A stretch of 64,000 bases of DNA from positions 117,495,362 to 117,559,361 of the forward strand of contig OY740765.1 in assembly GCA_963513935.1 (NCBI GenBank). Reading direction: 5' to 3'. This document shows positions 15,101 through 28,200 of the stretch, in pieces. Numbering within the stretch: position 1 is the first letter of the stretch; every line of letters starts with the position of its first letter. A model generated the notes under the pieces. It was not told the origin of the DNA. It was given only the letters and a program-made list of their open reading frames with translations, and did not search any database. The translations under genes were made by a program, and so were the position numbers. The stretch comes from Aphrophora alni (taxonomy: Eukaryota; Arthropoda; Insecta; Hemiptera; Aphrophoridae).

Positions 15101-16160
15101 ATATACTTACAGTAGAACCTCTGTTAACCAGCCTCGGATTAACCGGTCCTCGGATTAACCGGTCTATATCGTAGTGTACTGGTTGGATGAGAGTTTCCGA
15201 AAATAAATTGTAATTGAAACACCAAAGTGGCGGCGATATCAAACGACTTTGTCGATAGCGGTATCCCATTGTCGGCGGCGTAAAAACACCGCAGCACCAA
15301 AGTGGCGGCGATATCAAATGACATTGTCGGCGGCATAAAAACACCGCGGCATCAAAAGCAGCGGCGAGTCAAACGATTTTGTCAATAGCAGTATCCTATT
15401 GTCGGCGGCATAAAAACACCGCGGCATTGGCACCCGTCGGTATAGCAGACATACACCCACAAAAACGTTTGATGGGCCGCTTTTTTTCCACGAATCATTT
15501 TAGTATACATTATGGAAAGTATAACATTTCTTTTCAGTTTTCGGAAGCGTGTGTTGGTTTCGTTTGAGACGCGGTTAAACGTGTCAAAAGACTTGACAGA
15601 GGGGAATCTGTAAAAAAGCTTTGTAGTGTTTAATTCTTTCATGTTTGATATATAATATACATAACATAATATATACGATACATTTATGTACAATAAAATG
15701 AGTTGCAATAACATCTTAAATGCATAATTCTTAGTGCTACCTGATTAAATGAGCTTTCTTTGAACGAAAACCGATTTTTCACGGGAACCTCGGATTAACT
15801 GGCCAAACGGGCAACCGGCCCGGGTGTCAGTCCCGACTACACCGGTTAAGAGGGGTTCTACTGTATACATTTACGTAGATAAATACTTTCATGGTATACA
15901 GTAGAACCTTGTTAATTTGAATCCAAACGATTTGAAATTACGGATCACCTCACCCAAAAGTTAGCTATGTAAGTTGAACAAATATTATATTTAACAATAA
16001 AAATTAAGTTTTATTGTATTTTTAAATAACTCAAAATCGAATACAATCCACTTTCATTAAGAATTTAAAAAATATAATGAGAAATAACGAAATCAGTAAG
16101 CGTCATAAAACAATTGAATTTTATTGCAGGGGTTACAGGTAGCATACATTTTTTTGTAAC

Positions 16161-16209
<49 letters not shown>

Positions 16210-19200
16210 TTGCTCTTCTTTGGTTTTAAACATGACTAAGATATGATACAAAATAAACACCAACTAAATGAATTGGTTGGTTTTTATATAAAATAGAAAC
16301 AAATACTGAAAACACATTTACAAATTAACAAAGATACTCTAAATATTTTTACTTACCGTTCAGTAGTTCTTTCTACCATCCCATGTGGGAATAACTAATA
16401 ATTTACTGTCTGGCCTAACACTATGCACACTTGAGGTCCATTCAATATATATAGAGAGCTTTGTAAGTGCTAGGAGAATGGTACTAAAATGTTCTATAAT
16501 GGATTTTCTGTTTTTGTCAAATCATTTCGTATAATTCGAATAGGTCCCCCGGTCTTGATTACTTTTGAATTTTTTTTATTTGTTTTTTTACCTTCTTTAT
16601 TTTATGCCGATTAATAAGGAAGACAGAAGAGCAGCGTAACACTAAAAATTCAACACCAACAACTGGATTCGAACCTGTCTTAGTTTGAATTAACATGATT
16701 CTTCTGTATTTATTTATTTCTTACATAACGTTTTACAAAAATAGCATAGCTATAAATTGGTACTGTTATCAAAATAGAATGTCTTAAACCAATAGAGTGT
16801 ATTGTTTTCAATATTATAATATGCTCTTGTTTCAACATTTTCTTACACATTTCTTAAAACATCTAACATTATCAATCTCCCTAAGTTACGTAGGAAGCTT
16901 ATTAAATAATTTTCTGCCCATATAATCCAGAGTTTACTCAACTACATTCAACCGATGTTTTAGTAATTAGAAATTAATTTTATTTCTTTTTTCATAGTGA
17001 TATGAATGTTATTCATTGAATAAAATATTAATTGTTTTCTATAAAAAGTATACAGTATAAAGTGTACAGAGAATGGCAAGGGCAAGTGTATATATTACAC
17101 ATTATATAAGGAAACTAATAAAAACAAATCGGGCAAAACGGTTGGATGGAATAAAAATTATCATATTTGTTGTGAAACAGTTTAAATGTTAGAAAACAGC
17201 CTAGTAATATTCTCTAAATGGCCGGTCTTAAAATGAATTAAAGTATTAAATGTTATACTTTCTCACATGTACATAATATAGAGAAATTTATATGGTAGGT
17301 CAAAATATTGATTTTTATCTGTCGTATCTGCAATGCTCTATAGCCCAAACGCATGGGACAGATTTTAATCAAATTTGATATTTGGGCGTATTTTGACCAT
17401 TTTTCGGAGTCTTTTTATCTCATTTTTAACAACTCAATTTTGAGAATAACAGACATAAAAAAATAACAAAACATGATTTTCTCAAAAACGACTTTAATGA
17501 TTTTGATCAAATTTTACTCATTTGTCTAAGGACCCAAACATAACATATTGGTTGCCATCGTTCCGAAAATACCCATTCATTGTTATTGGTAAAAAAATAA
17601 AATAAAGATAAGGTATAATGAAAGGTATTATTGCTTAAAATTAGTTCTACCGATCTTATTTAAAGTTTAGTAAAATGTGTACATTAATGACCCAATAAAT
17701 ACATGTGCAAAATTACAAGTAACAAAAATATTATTGTTTAGGAATAACTAAAAACAAAAATGAACCTTGTCTGTTTTGAACCTTTTGAGTCCTGGACTAT
17801 TTGCAGCTCTGGTAAACCCCCTGGCCCAGTTTATTTGAATGAAAATAGCAGTTTTCACATTTAAACACTTGAATGATTTCTTACATTGTTTAGGGCATTA
17901 TAATTAAGTTAACTGCCTATATGTTGTTTATGTACTTTGGAACATTATTACATACAAATTTAAGTTTTAAATATTTTCCATTACTTAATAATTCTTTAAA
18001 AAATGAATATTGGTTGTTTCGAGTCCAGGTTTATTTGATTTTATATATACCCTCTATATATTTTCTAAAAATATTGGAATTTAATGTTGAATTTTACAAA
18101 ATTATTTACAAATAGTTCTACATTATATAATCATTGTCATGTGCAAGTAATCACAATACAGGGATAAGACTTACATCTAAAAGCCAAAGTCGAAGTTATG
18201 TACAATAGGAGAAGACACTTTATAATTTGCCTAATCAAAAGTTATTTCCAGCATTTTATTTTTGGGGAAATATTTTATGTATATTTTCCTACCTTTTAGA
18301 ACTGAATGATCATTACCTCCACTAGACCCTGGTATTGGGTTATTGAAAACAACAGGTACTTGTAGGCGTAGGGCGAATGCACTATTGCCATAACCTAGCT
18401 TATAAAAAGTAACATCACTGTTGACAAAATATCACTTTGCACACACAATCTATTTTCTCCATTACTTTTATTATGTGAAGAATCACTAAACTCATCATTA
18501 ATAATAAGTTCACTAAATTTTGTTATCGATTAAAAGGTCAAAACAATGTTGTTGACAATGCAAAGACGAATGCGTGTTTAGACCTGAGTTCAATGACTGA
18601 TGAAACGTAAGCAGCTGTCAGCTGATTTCATATAAAGCATCACGGATACCAACAACTTGTTTTTCAACGTGATTATGATCACAAGGTTTTTCGTCTTTAA
18701 ACAAAAGAACAAAATCTACAGTGTTTGACAATTATAAGAGTGTACAAGCTAGTCTTCAGATATTTAAAGTTGAAATTCCAAATTTAAGTTTAGGCTATGT
18801 GTGATTCTAGTATTTAGAGTCCAGAAAAACTCGGGAAATTCTTTCTTGACTGTAATGTATCAATTTACTGGGACAGAAACCCCTGACATAACTCTTCAGT
18901 TTAATGATATTTGCCCCAGCAGATTTTGAGAAATTGGGTGAGAGTTTATTGTTATAATATCCTAAATTTTAACCTCATCCTAATCCTATTAGGTTATTAT
19001 ATTATCTACTTAATAAACTGAACAAATTTTAATCAGAATAATGCCTCCGACAAATATATATAAATAATAAGACAAATATATAATATATTATAAATATATT
19101 TAATGTAACAGCAGATATTTCTTGTTGAAACTCCATATTAACACATTGGGGGCTATGTAAAATTGATAAAACCCTAACTAGAGCCTAAAGAAAATTTATT

Positions 19201-22200
19201 CCATAGTAACATACCTTTATATATAAGAATCCAAAAATATGCAGCGGAAAGTCCATTCATGATGTTAATGATGTCATAGATGACGTCACAAGGCATGTTG
19301 GTAAAACCCGGCATCGGGCCCGCGTGAATGGCCTCACAAACAGTCGCGGTTGTACAAACTGCAATATGCACTAGAAACTGTTTTTATAATATGTAAAGTT
19401 CAATAAGTCACTAAAGTAATTATAATAATAAGAAAAAGTAAAAAATAAAAAATGTGTAATTTGTATTTACATGCTACTTACATTCCCCACCCACCGCCAT
19501 AATTCTTCAATGTTCAGCCGAAGTGGAACTTGTCAAAACAAGCCAAAGCACAAATACTGTTTGTGTTTCGGCATCTATTACAGTCATCCTGAAGTCATTT
19601 CATCAGGGTTTGCAAAACTGTAAAGTCTGAAAGCATTTATTAGCAACATTTGCAACACATGGACGAAAAATTTTTTGTACCATCTAAGTGACTTATGCTC
19701 TCATGGATAGTACGCTAACATTTGGTCATTCCTATCCACTCCCTTCATGTTTGCATTATAATATATGATAGGCAGTGGTTTTTCTCTATTCTCACCTCGT
19801 TTGTTGCGTGAAAATGCCATTGTATTTTCGTGCTCTGTGGAGATATAACTCGCTACTCTTTTATCGTTCCACTTACCAATCATTATTCATACATATTTGT
19901 TTTCGCGATTCCGACTACTGTTTAATAATTAGATATTAATAAGACTTACCGTCACAATAGTCTATATTTGTATGTAGTTATATCACTACGGCCGTTTCGG
20001 CTATTCAGCCATTTTCAAGTGTTATGCTGGGTTTTCCCGTTGTCTTAGTTTAAAATCACAAATTACGAAGAATGTTTAAAGAACTTGTGTGTTTGTTATG
20101 TGTCGTGTGTTCGTAATTTGTGATTTTAAACTAAGACAACGGGAAAACCCAGCATAACACTTGAAAATGGCTGAATAGCCGAAACGGTCGTAGTGATATA
20201 ACTACATACAAATATAGACTATTGTGACGGTAAGTCTTATTAATATATCTATTCATTATTCCTTTGGTATATCTTTCTATTTTCTCTCCTTTTTTTAGTG
20301 TTGCTGTTTTTAAATCTGCTGGCACATATTTTCTATCCAATCTAAGTGTGCCTGTGCAATATGTCCCTTTCTTTAGAAGTTCTGATGCAAGGGCAAAACT
20401 GTTATAATAATTATCAAGGTAGAGAGCATGTCCCTTATAGAACTTCCCTCTCATCAAATGTTATGAGAGGGAACAATAACTTCCTTTTTTATGGCATGTT
20501 CTTTCCCTGAAAGCTCACTAGCCTTACCGGAATAAATTGTAAAATTTATTACAAGTCATGTTGGTTCAGTGAGAGCGTAGATCTTGATCCCATATTTATG
20601 TCGTTTTCTTTTTAGATATTGCCGGAATACAAGACGCCCCCTCCACAACAACATTCCTTCATCGAGAGATAAATCCTTCCCAGGATAATAAATTTGAGTC
20701 ATCTTACTATTGAAATAATCAATTTGCATTCTTACTTTATGAAGCCTATCACCAACACGAGCAGGACCAGAAGAAAAGTGGAGGCAGCTGAGAATTAATA
20801 AAAATCTGTCTCGAGACATAACCTGCCTGACAACCTTGAAATCAAAGAATCGACTAGTTTCCTAGTAATCCTTTAGTCTGTTTAGGCGCATTGTACCCAT
20901 ATGAAAAATAAGACCAATAAAACGCTTTAGTTCCTGAACTGTAAGATCTTTCCATTTGTTTATTCTAGATTTAGGTTCTAAGTTGGGGCTGAAATAAACT
21001 TCCCTTGCATATTTGTTCATTTCATGAACGATACCTTCAAGGCACACTTCATCCAACAACAAAAGAAACCAATCAATAGGCCTATTTTGTCCTGGCTTTC
21101 CAAAATAAATTTTATTTTCACCTGTAAAAGGGATTCTCCGTAAGCCTTGAGTATATGGTGCCCACGATGGGTCGTATTGAACATCCTCTTCGCTCTCCAT
21201 TACGTAATACTCCCCGCTGCTCTCGACATCACTATCCGATTCATCTGAACCTAAATTAGGTTCCATATGTGAATCGTCATTGTTTCCAGAAGTACTAGCC
21301 ATCATAAAACACTAAAAATAATGACAATAAATAACAAAGTACTACTCTAGAATATACACTAAAACTTATCTGACAGTAAAAACTATAAAAATCGCAGGAC
21401 GCCGGGACTATTTCGCACAAAGAACAAAGGGAATGTATAGACAGGCCTGACATAGAAATCAACTTCCCTTGTACAGACCTGAGCTCAGACTGAAGCAATA
21501 TTGCTTGCAAAGCAACATGTCGGAAAATACTGACACCAGGGGCGCTAGTGCGTATAGCACCGAATGTGTTAAAGGATTAAATAAAGCAATAAATCTAAAG
21601 TTTCAAAATAATTTTGATACTTTAGCTTTATTGCTTTATTTAATTGTATATTATAAATACCTTGATTTATGTTGTCTTCAGTCTGTTATGTAGACAGATA
21701 TCATGTCAAAAGTTAGTAAAATATCAGTCAGAGGTGCTCAGAAAGTCAAATATTATTTATAGGCGCCTAATGCTTTCTGAATATTATGATACCATATTCA
21801 TCACTTTCATTTTCCGCTCTCTCAACTGAAGCGCAAAATTTAAAAGCTTAGCGATGGTCATGTATACGCCATGAACTAGTAGCAATACAGGAGCCTGGTC
21901 TCATATCTCATACGAGATTATAGGACTCAAAATGTTAAAAGCCCAATTTTAATCAAATACTGTTTACACTGAAAACACATTTGTGATACAAGCGAATGGT
22001 TTTGGTTGGTTTTGAGGATGTATGTATGACGAAGTGAAAGTTTGTTCTATGATTTTTCACCGTTTATTTTTAATATATAAAAAAAATAGTTTATTTCAAA
22101 TTTGATACCTTCTGTGTTATATTTCATTTTCTTTATTCCTTCAGTAGCCTGCTCCAGTTCGGAACCAGGTTACTGGTGTTCGGTTTTCCCATGGTTTACA

Positions 22201-25200
22201 CACTCCTTCACCTTCATTAGTCTATCTAGCATAAAGTAAAGAAATTAAACAACATCGTCTTACTTTCTACTAAAAACAGTATGATTGTAGTTTTGTTGTA
22301 TCATTAAAATCAACATTTTTTTTTCTTTAAAAACTAATAGGAAATTCACTAGTTCCTTGAAAAGATAGTCCAAAATTTTCAGTTATATTGAAGTAACGTC
22401 ATAAATTATATTTTATTTGTTTTAGGAGGCGTTAACTAATCCAAATAATATGAAGAAAATGATTTGTCCTATCTTTAACGAATTACTAACATTAAGTAAG
22501 TTCGCCTGCCAAGCACCTACACCTTGTGGAGAGATATTTGAAAACAAATTACAAGTAAGTAATTTTTTCTGTTTTCTATTAATATTGATCTGTATGTTGT
22601 TTGTCGGAGCTGAGGTTTTGGTTTAGACTGAGGATAGAGATATTATTATCGTTTAGTTATCAGAAGGCCTTTGACAATATGCATATTCAATAGGAAATGA
22701 CGTGGTAAGAAAGGAGTTTATTCCGAGGGGATCAGTTCTCGGACAACAAATGAGGTAGAGTGCCGTCTGGATCAGCCACAAACCACTTCGAGGTTGGAAC
22801 GTTTGTCCTGGATGGATCAGCTTTCAGACAATGGACGGGGAAGTTCGTGTTGCTGTGATCAGCCGACACACCATGGAAGGAAAGACAGTTAAGGAATAAT
22901 AAAGAAAATAAAAGAGAATTTAGCTAACAAGAGCAGCAATAGAGAGAGAGAGGGGGGGGAGTGTTGTAAGTGACTCTGTGAAACAGAATGATTTTGAGGA
23001 GAGATAGGCCCATATTTATGGGTCGTCTGTGGTTGTGTGCGCATGTCTCCCACTCTGCACGGCCTTGGTTAGTCCAGTGTTCTTTCTCTTCTGTTATGCA
23101 TTATTTATTTACAAGTTAGCCATTACAATGAAATACAATTATATTCACATATCACAACAATTTAGTGCAATGATGCAAAGAATTAGCGTGTTGCTGCATT
23201 GTCTTTTTGCTAACTCTTGGACTGATGTTTTAAAATGTTTTCTCAGAAAATTACACAATGAAAATGTTATCCCTCTTAGGAATAAGTTAGATGTAAAATT
23301 TGTTAGAATAGTGATGAAGTAAGATCGTAAAAAGTGTAAGTAGGTTAGGTATGTGACTAGACAGCAGTAACTAAAAAGTTCTACAAATGCTGATGGCCTA
23401 TTAGGTGAGAAAATAAAGCACAAAAAAACCCCTCTCCATAAATTTTGTCCAGAGTAAGACGGATCGAAATGCAGTTTTTTTCATTCGATTTAGGAAGTCA
23501 TCTAGAAAGTTTGTGACCACTTTAGATCATCCAGAAATTCCTAACTGCATTGGTGCATTTAAAAATGGATTCTCAAAAAAAAAAATCATAACTTGGGAAA
23601 TAATAGCCTAAATGATCCCAATTTTGCTACTCAGGGGGTTTTAGGGTGGCTGATCCCGAATATGACATTTAAAATCACTCCCCCCCCCCCCGTGGACCTG
23701 AAGGTCAGAACGGCTGGTGTCTATGTCATCTCCAGGAGTTTTTCTGAAATCCATGGAAAATCAATTGAGAATTGGTACTCGGGGTTTTTTTTGGGGCGCT
23801 GATCACGGATATGCCATTGGCAACCCTTCCCTGAGCACATGGAGCTCCAGACACCCTGGTTATCAGCACCATCCCTGGGAATTTTATTGAAATGGTTTCA
23901 CAAAGCAATCGAAACTTGCCACTCAGTGGTTTTTCGGGCCACTGATCGAGAGTATGGCATCAACAACCCTCCCCCGAGCACCTGGTGTGTTTTCTTGTTA
24001 ATTTTAATTATAATAATCTAGGATAATGGATGCAGGGAACGAGAACCCTCTAATGGCAAGGTTTGGTTGGTTTACGAAACAGTTTCAATATAACTCCTGG
24101 GGATGTTGCTGATAACCAGGGCGCCTGGAGCACCAGGTGCTCTGGGGAGAGTTGCAGACGGCATATTCGCGATCGGCACCCTGAAAAACTCCTGAGTGGC
24201 AAGTTTTGATTGATTAGCAAAAAAATTTCAATAAATCTCTTGGGGATGATGCTGATAACCAGGGTGTCTGGAGCTTCAGGCCCTCGAGGGAGGGTTTGCC
24301 GATGGCATATTCTCGATTAGCGTCCCAAACCCCTGAGTACCGGTTCTTGATTCATTTTTAATTCATTTCAGGAAAATTCCTGGGGATGACATAGACACCA
24401 TCCATTCTGACCTCGAGGTCCACAGGGGGGGGGGAGTGTTTTTTAATGTCATATACGAGATCAGCGACCCCTAAAACCTCCTAGGTAGCAAAACTGGGCT
24501 CATTTAGGCCATTATTTCCAAAGCTGCGATTTTTTTTTCAGTCACCTCTAAAGATGCTCTTTTGAGAATCTATTTTTAAATGCACCAATGCAATTAAGAA
24601 TTTCTGGATGATCAAAAGTAGTCACAAATTTTCTAGATGACTTCTTGAATCGAATGAATATAAAGCAGCATCTCGATGTCTCTTACTCCGGACAAAATTG
24701 ATAGTGGAATGCTTTATTTCCTCGACTACTACTGGTTAACTTTATATTTCATATAAAAATGACACAGTTGACGAGTGGAAGATTGAATGGTTTTTAATAA
24801 CCCGGGAGGACTAAAAAAAGCCTTTTGGTGGGTCATTGGGCGAGTGCAAAAGGTCTCTCTTGTGGAGAGATTGCTGGGTGATTTTTTAGAGTTAGAATTG
24901 AAGAATCCAGACAGCTCAAAATTAAACAACGGGTTAATCAGCTTCAAGGAAGGGAAAGAAGTAAGAAGCCTTCCATTGTGTTTGAGTTATATTAATGTTG
25001 TAATGTAGAGTCTCAAATAAACTTTTGGTTAAAAAAATCTAAATTTGGAAAATTAATTCTTTTGAAGGTAATATCATAGTGAAGATATATGGTCTTTGAA
25101 TATTTTAAAAGCTCAGCTGTGTCATTTGATAGCTCGTTTCCTGTAAATGTGAAATAAGAGATAATTTTAGTATTATTAAAAAAAAAAAAAAAAAAATTTT

Positions 25201-28200
25201 ACATAGTTTATTGGATTTTGTTTTATCTAAAATTCAGTTTAGTATCATTTTGATACTAACAATATGCCTAGTATTTTCATTTGTATTAATAGTATTGGAA
25301 TTATTGTAAACATTACATAGAGTGTCTTATTTGCAGGGAGAATGGGTTACTCCAAATTATGTACCATTTGGTGAAAAAGCAATAAATATGGTTGTGAATC
25401 TCTATTTAAAGACTGCCCATGAATTACCTGTGATTGAAGGCAATGTGTTACGAAATATCTTAGAGGTTAGTGTTACATTATTGAATTAAGTATGTTTATG
25501 AATCTCATTTTATTTATGTAAATCTTGGATAAACTATATTTTGTATGGTCATGGTCATAATTCAACTTTAATACAATACATTAATTATAAACTTTAATGT
25601 AATAGCAGATATTTCTTGTTGAAACTCCATATTCAAGGATAAAATAAAGCAAAGCTTAAAGTTTCAAATATTTTAATTGTATAAATGAGCTACAATTGTT
25701 TCGCCTTGCGGCATCATCGGGCAACTATTAAAATATTTGAAACTTTAAGCTTTGCTTTATTTTATCCTTCATTAATTATAAGTGCAGCAGTAAAATAATG
25801 CTTATGTTAAATTCTTATATATATGCTCTATTAGGAAAGTGAAGTAAATAATTTATAAATGATAAAATACATTGACTTATTATATTAAATACATTGATAA
25901 AATACAAAGATTCATTATTATTATAATTAATATGTAACATTTTGAGAGTATAATGAACTCCCATTATCAAATTAAGCAACATCTCGTGAAAACTTAACCA
26001 AATAATAAACACACAAATTTATTTTTACAGTTTTCTAAATATGAATGTACAACTAATATATTGGAGTGACAAAAAGACCTCTAAATGTAAGAATTTATGA
26101 ACATAAAAAACGAGTAATTAGGCCTAATGGATAAATTGAAAATAGTCAATCATATTTCGTCTGAAAATCATAAATTTAATTAGCAAGAGGCAAATATAAT
26201 ACATCGGGGAAAAAAATGTATATAAACTAAACCTAATTGAAGCCTCATATATAAAGCTATTGGACATTCATATCAACCAAACCAATGCAGAATATTATGT
26301 AACCAAAACCATTATGGCTTCTGTTTATAAAAAACCGAATTAAAAATCGAAAATAAAAATGTTTCATTTTAATAAGGTTGAAATTTTGTTGCCTAAATCC
26401 CAAGTGGAAATAATTACTAGATCACCAACTAAACTTTCAAAAGAGGGGGGCAAAAGGTTATTCACCCTGATATAAACAGTTAAGACTTTTTCTCTTGGCA
26501 CCACACCTTTAAGAGTTAGTTATTTGCTGTTGTTTGTGTAATTCATTCCTGCGTCTGGTGAGAATGCTACATTTTCATTCCTGTAAAATAACGGGTACAG
26601 ATTTTATAGCTTAAAATGAAAAAAATATGAATTTCAAATGTCTCAAAATGTGCGGTTTTTTGACAGGTATATTTTTTCACTTAAACCACAATATCTTTTA
26701 ACTCAATAGGCCGATTTTAATGAAACTACTACAACTGCGACTGGCATAAAAATGGACGAAGAGAAAATCAGGCCAATATTAGAATTTCCTACACCTCTTC
26801 ATCTTCATCTTCATGGTGCGTGCATCCAGCCTCAGGTAATGCCAACCGCACGGTGTCTCTCATACACATAGGCCTAGCTAGCCAGTCTCCAGTAGGAGGG
26901 ATCAGTTAGAATTCGTCCAAGAGTGCAATTAGGTTGGAGTCTTCTCCTCAGCTCATCTCTGACATCTGATCTGATGTTACAATCAAGGAGGATGTGTTGT
27001 AGGGTTTCCTCTTCTATCTGACATACAAGACACAAGGGCGACTCAGCAAGTTGGAAACGAAAAAGATAGGACTGTGTTATAATATGTCCTGTTCTAGCTT
27101 TTGAGGCGAATGTTGACACGAACCTGGGCAAGTTCTTGTAGATGACAGTGTTGTTTGGTTCTTTGAGGAGTCCGTAAAGATGGCGACCCGTCAGTTCATC
27201 CTTCCACTGCTCCACCCACCTGTGTCTCAGGATTCTGTGAGATGCAGCCTGCAAGAGGTAGTTCTTTAGATGTTATAGGATGCATATTGGTGACTGCCTT
27301 CACTATTTCATCAGCATTCTCATTTCCCTGAAGTCCGCAATGACTCGGTATCCATTGTAAGAAAATCTCCTTGTCCGTGGACAGATTCAGCACTTCTAAA
27401 ATCTCTTGGACTTTGTGGTAGTAACTTGAGTAACTGTTGGAGGAGTTGTAATACGCTTTTGGAGTCGCTGAGTATGCATATTTTTTTATTTTTTACAGTT
27501 ATGCAATGGGCAACCGCCGCGTTGATGGCCAGTAGTTCAGTGTCAGTACTGGAGCTTGAATTCGCTGGGACAAAGAAGGACTCGCCTGAATGTTCCGCAA
27601 AGTAACCGGCTCCAGATTTTGATTCTATGGAGTTCAATGACCCATCAGTGTAAATCCTATAATGACTTTCATATTTTGTGTGTATAACTTCAAGGGCGAC
27701 TGCTCTTTGCATTTCTATAGGGTCGTTTTTAGATGTCAGTCCAGGGAGGTCTAATTCGATCTTTGGTGGTTGAAAATTCCATGGTGGGATGCAGTTGACA
27801 GTAGAGTAGGGCACTGGGGTCATGTCCGATGCGTTTATCATCACAGTTGCTGTCTAGTAATTAAAGGAAGACTTGTGATGAGCCTCCCGTGGGTCTGGTC
27901 TGAGAGCTGGAAATGATGTAGGGTCCGCAAATATGTGAAGAAATTTGTGCCAGACTACTTTCTGAAAGTATACTTCCAGAGGCTCCACATTGAGCACAAT
28001 TTCCATGACTCGTATTGGAGTTGTTTTTGGGCATCCTAAGCATATTCTAAGGGCTGAGTTTTGGATTGTATTTAATTTGTTTAGATGTGTTTTTACAGCA
28101 GAGTCTCAGCATGAGAGTATCTGCTCCCCATGCTCTACTAGCAACAGCCTTGAGTAGATTTAATCTTTTTGTGCATTGTATTGAGATCCGTTGGATATGG

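Larger units (their letters stand above)
19142..21568 (-). mobile_element. piggyBac element with full termini
   Basis: Bounded by TTAA at 19138-19141 and 21569-21572. The ends CACATTGGGGGCTATG (left) and CACATTCGGTGCTATACGC (right, minus strand) are inverted repeats of piggyBac type. It carries a transposase pseudogene on the minus strand and a 364-bp palindromic insertion (19889-20252). Without the insertion the element is about 2.05 kb. The host repeat around it is known from a second copy at 25590-25769, so the junctions are well defined. Confidence 0.9.

Noticed and set aside
15042..15714. Several overlapping ORFs of 62-110 codons on both strands
   Set aside because: They lie across the GC-rich tandem units of pogo-type MITE 1 and reflect repeat composition.
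26250..26345. Penelope-RT-like LLDIHI....VYKKPN
   Set aside because: Single weak motif without flanking RT blocks; chance cannot be excluded.
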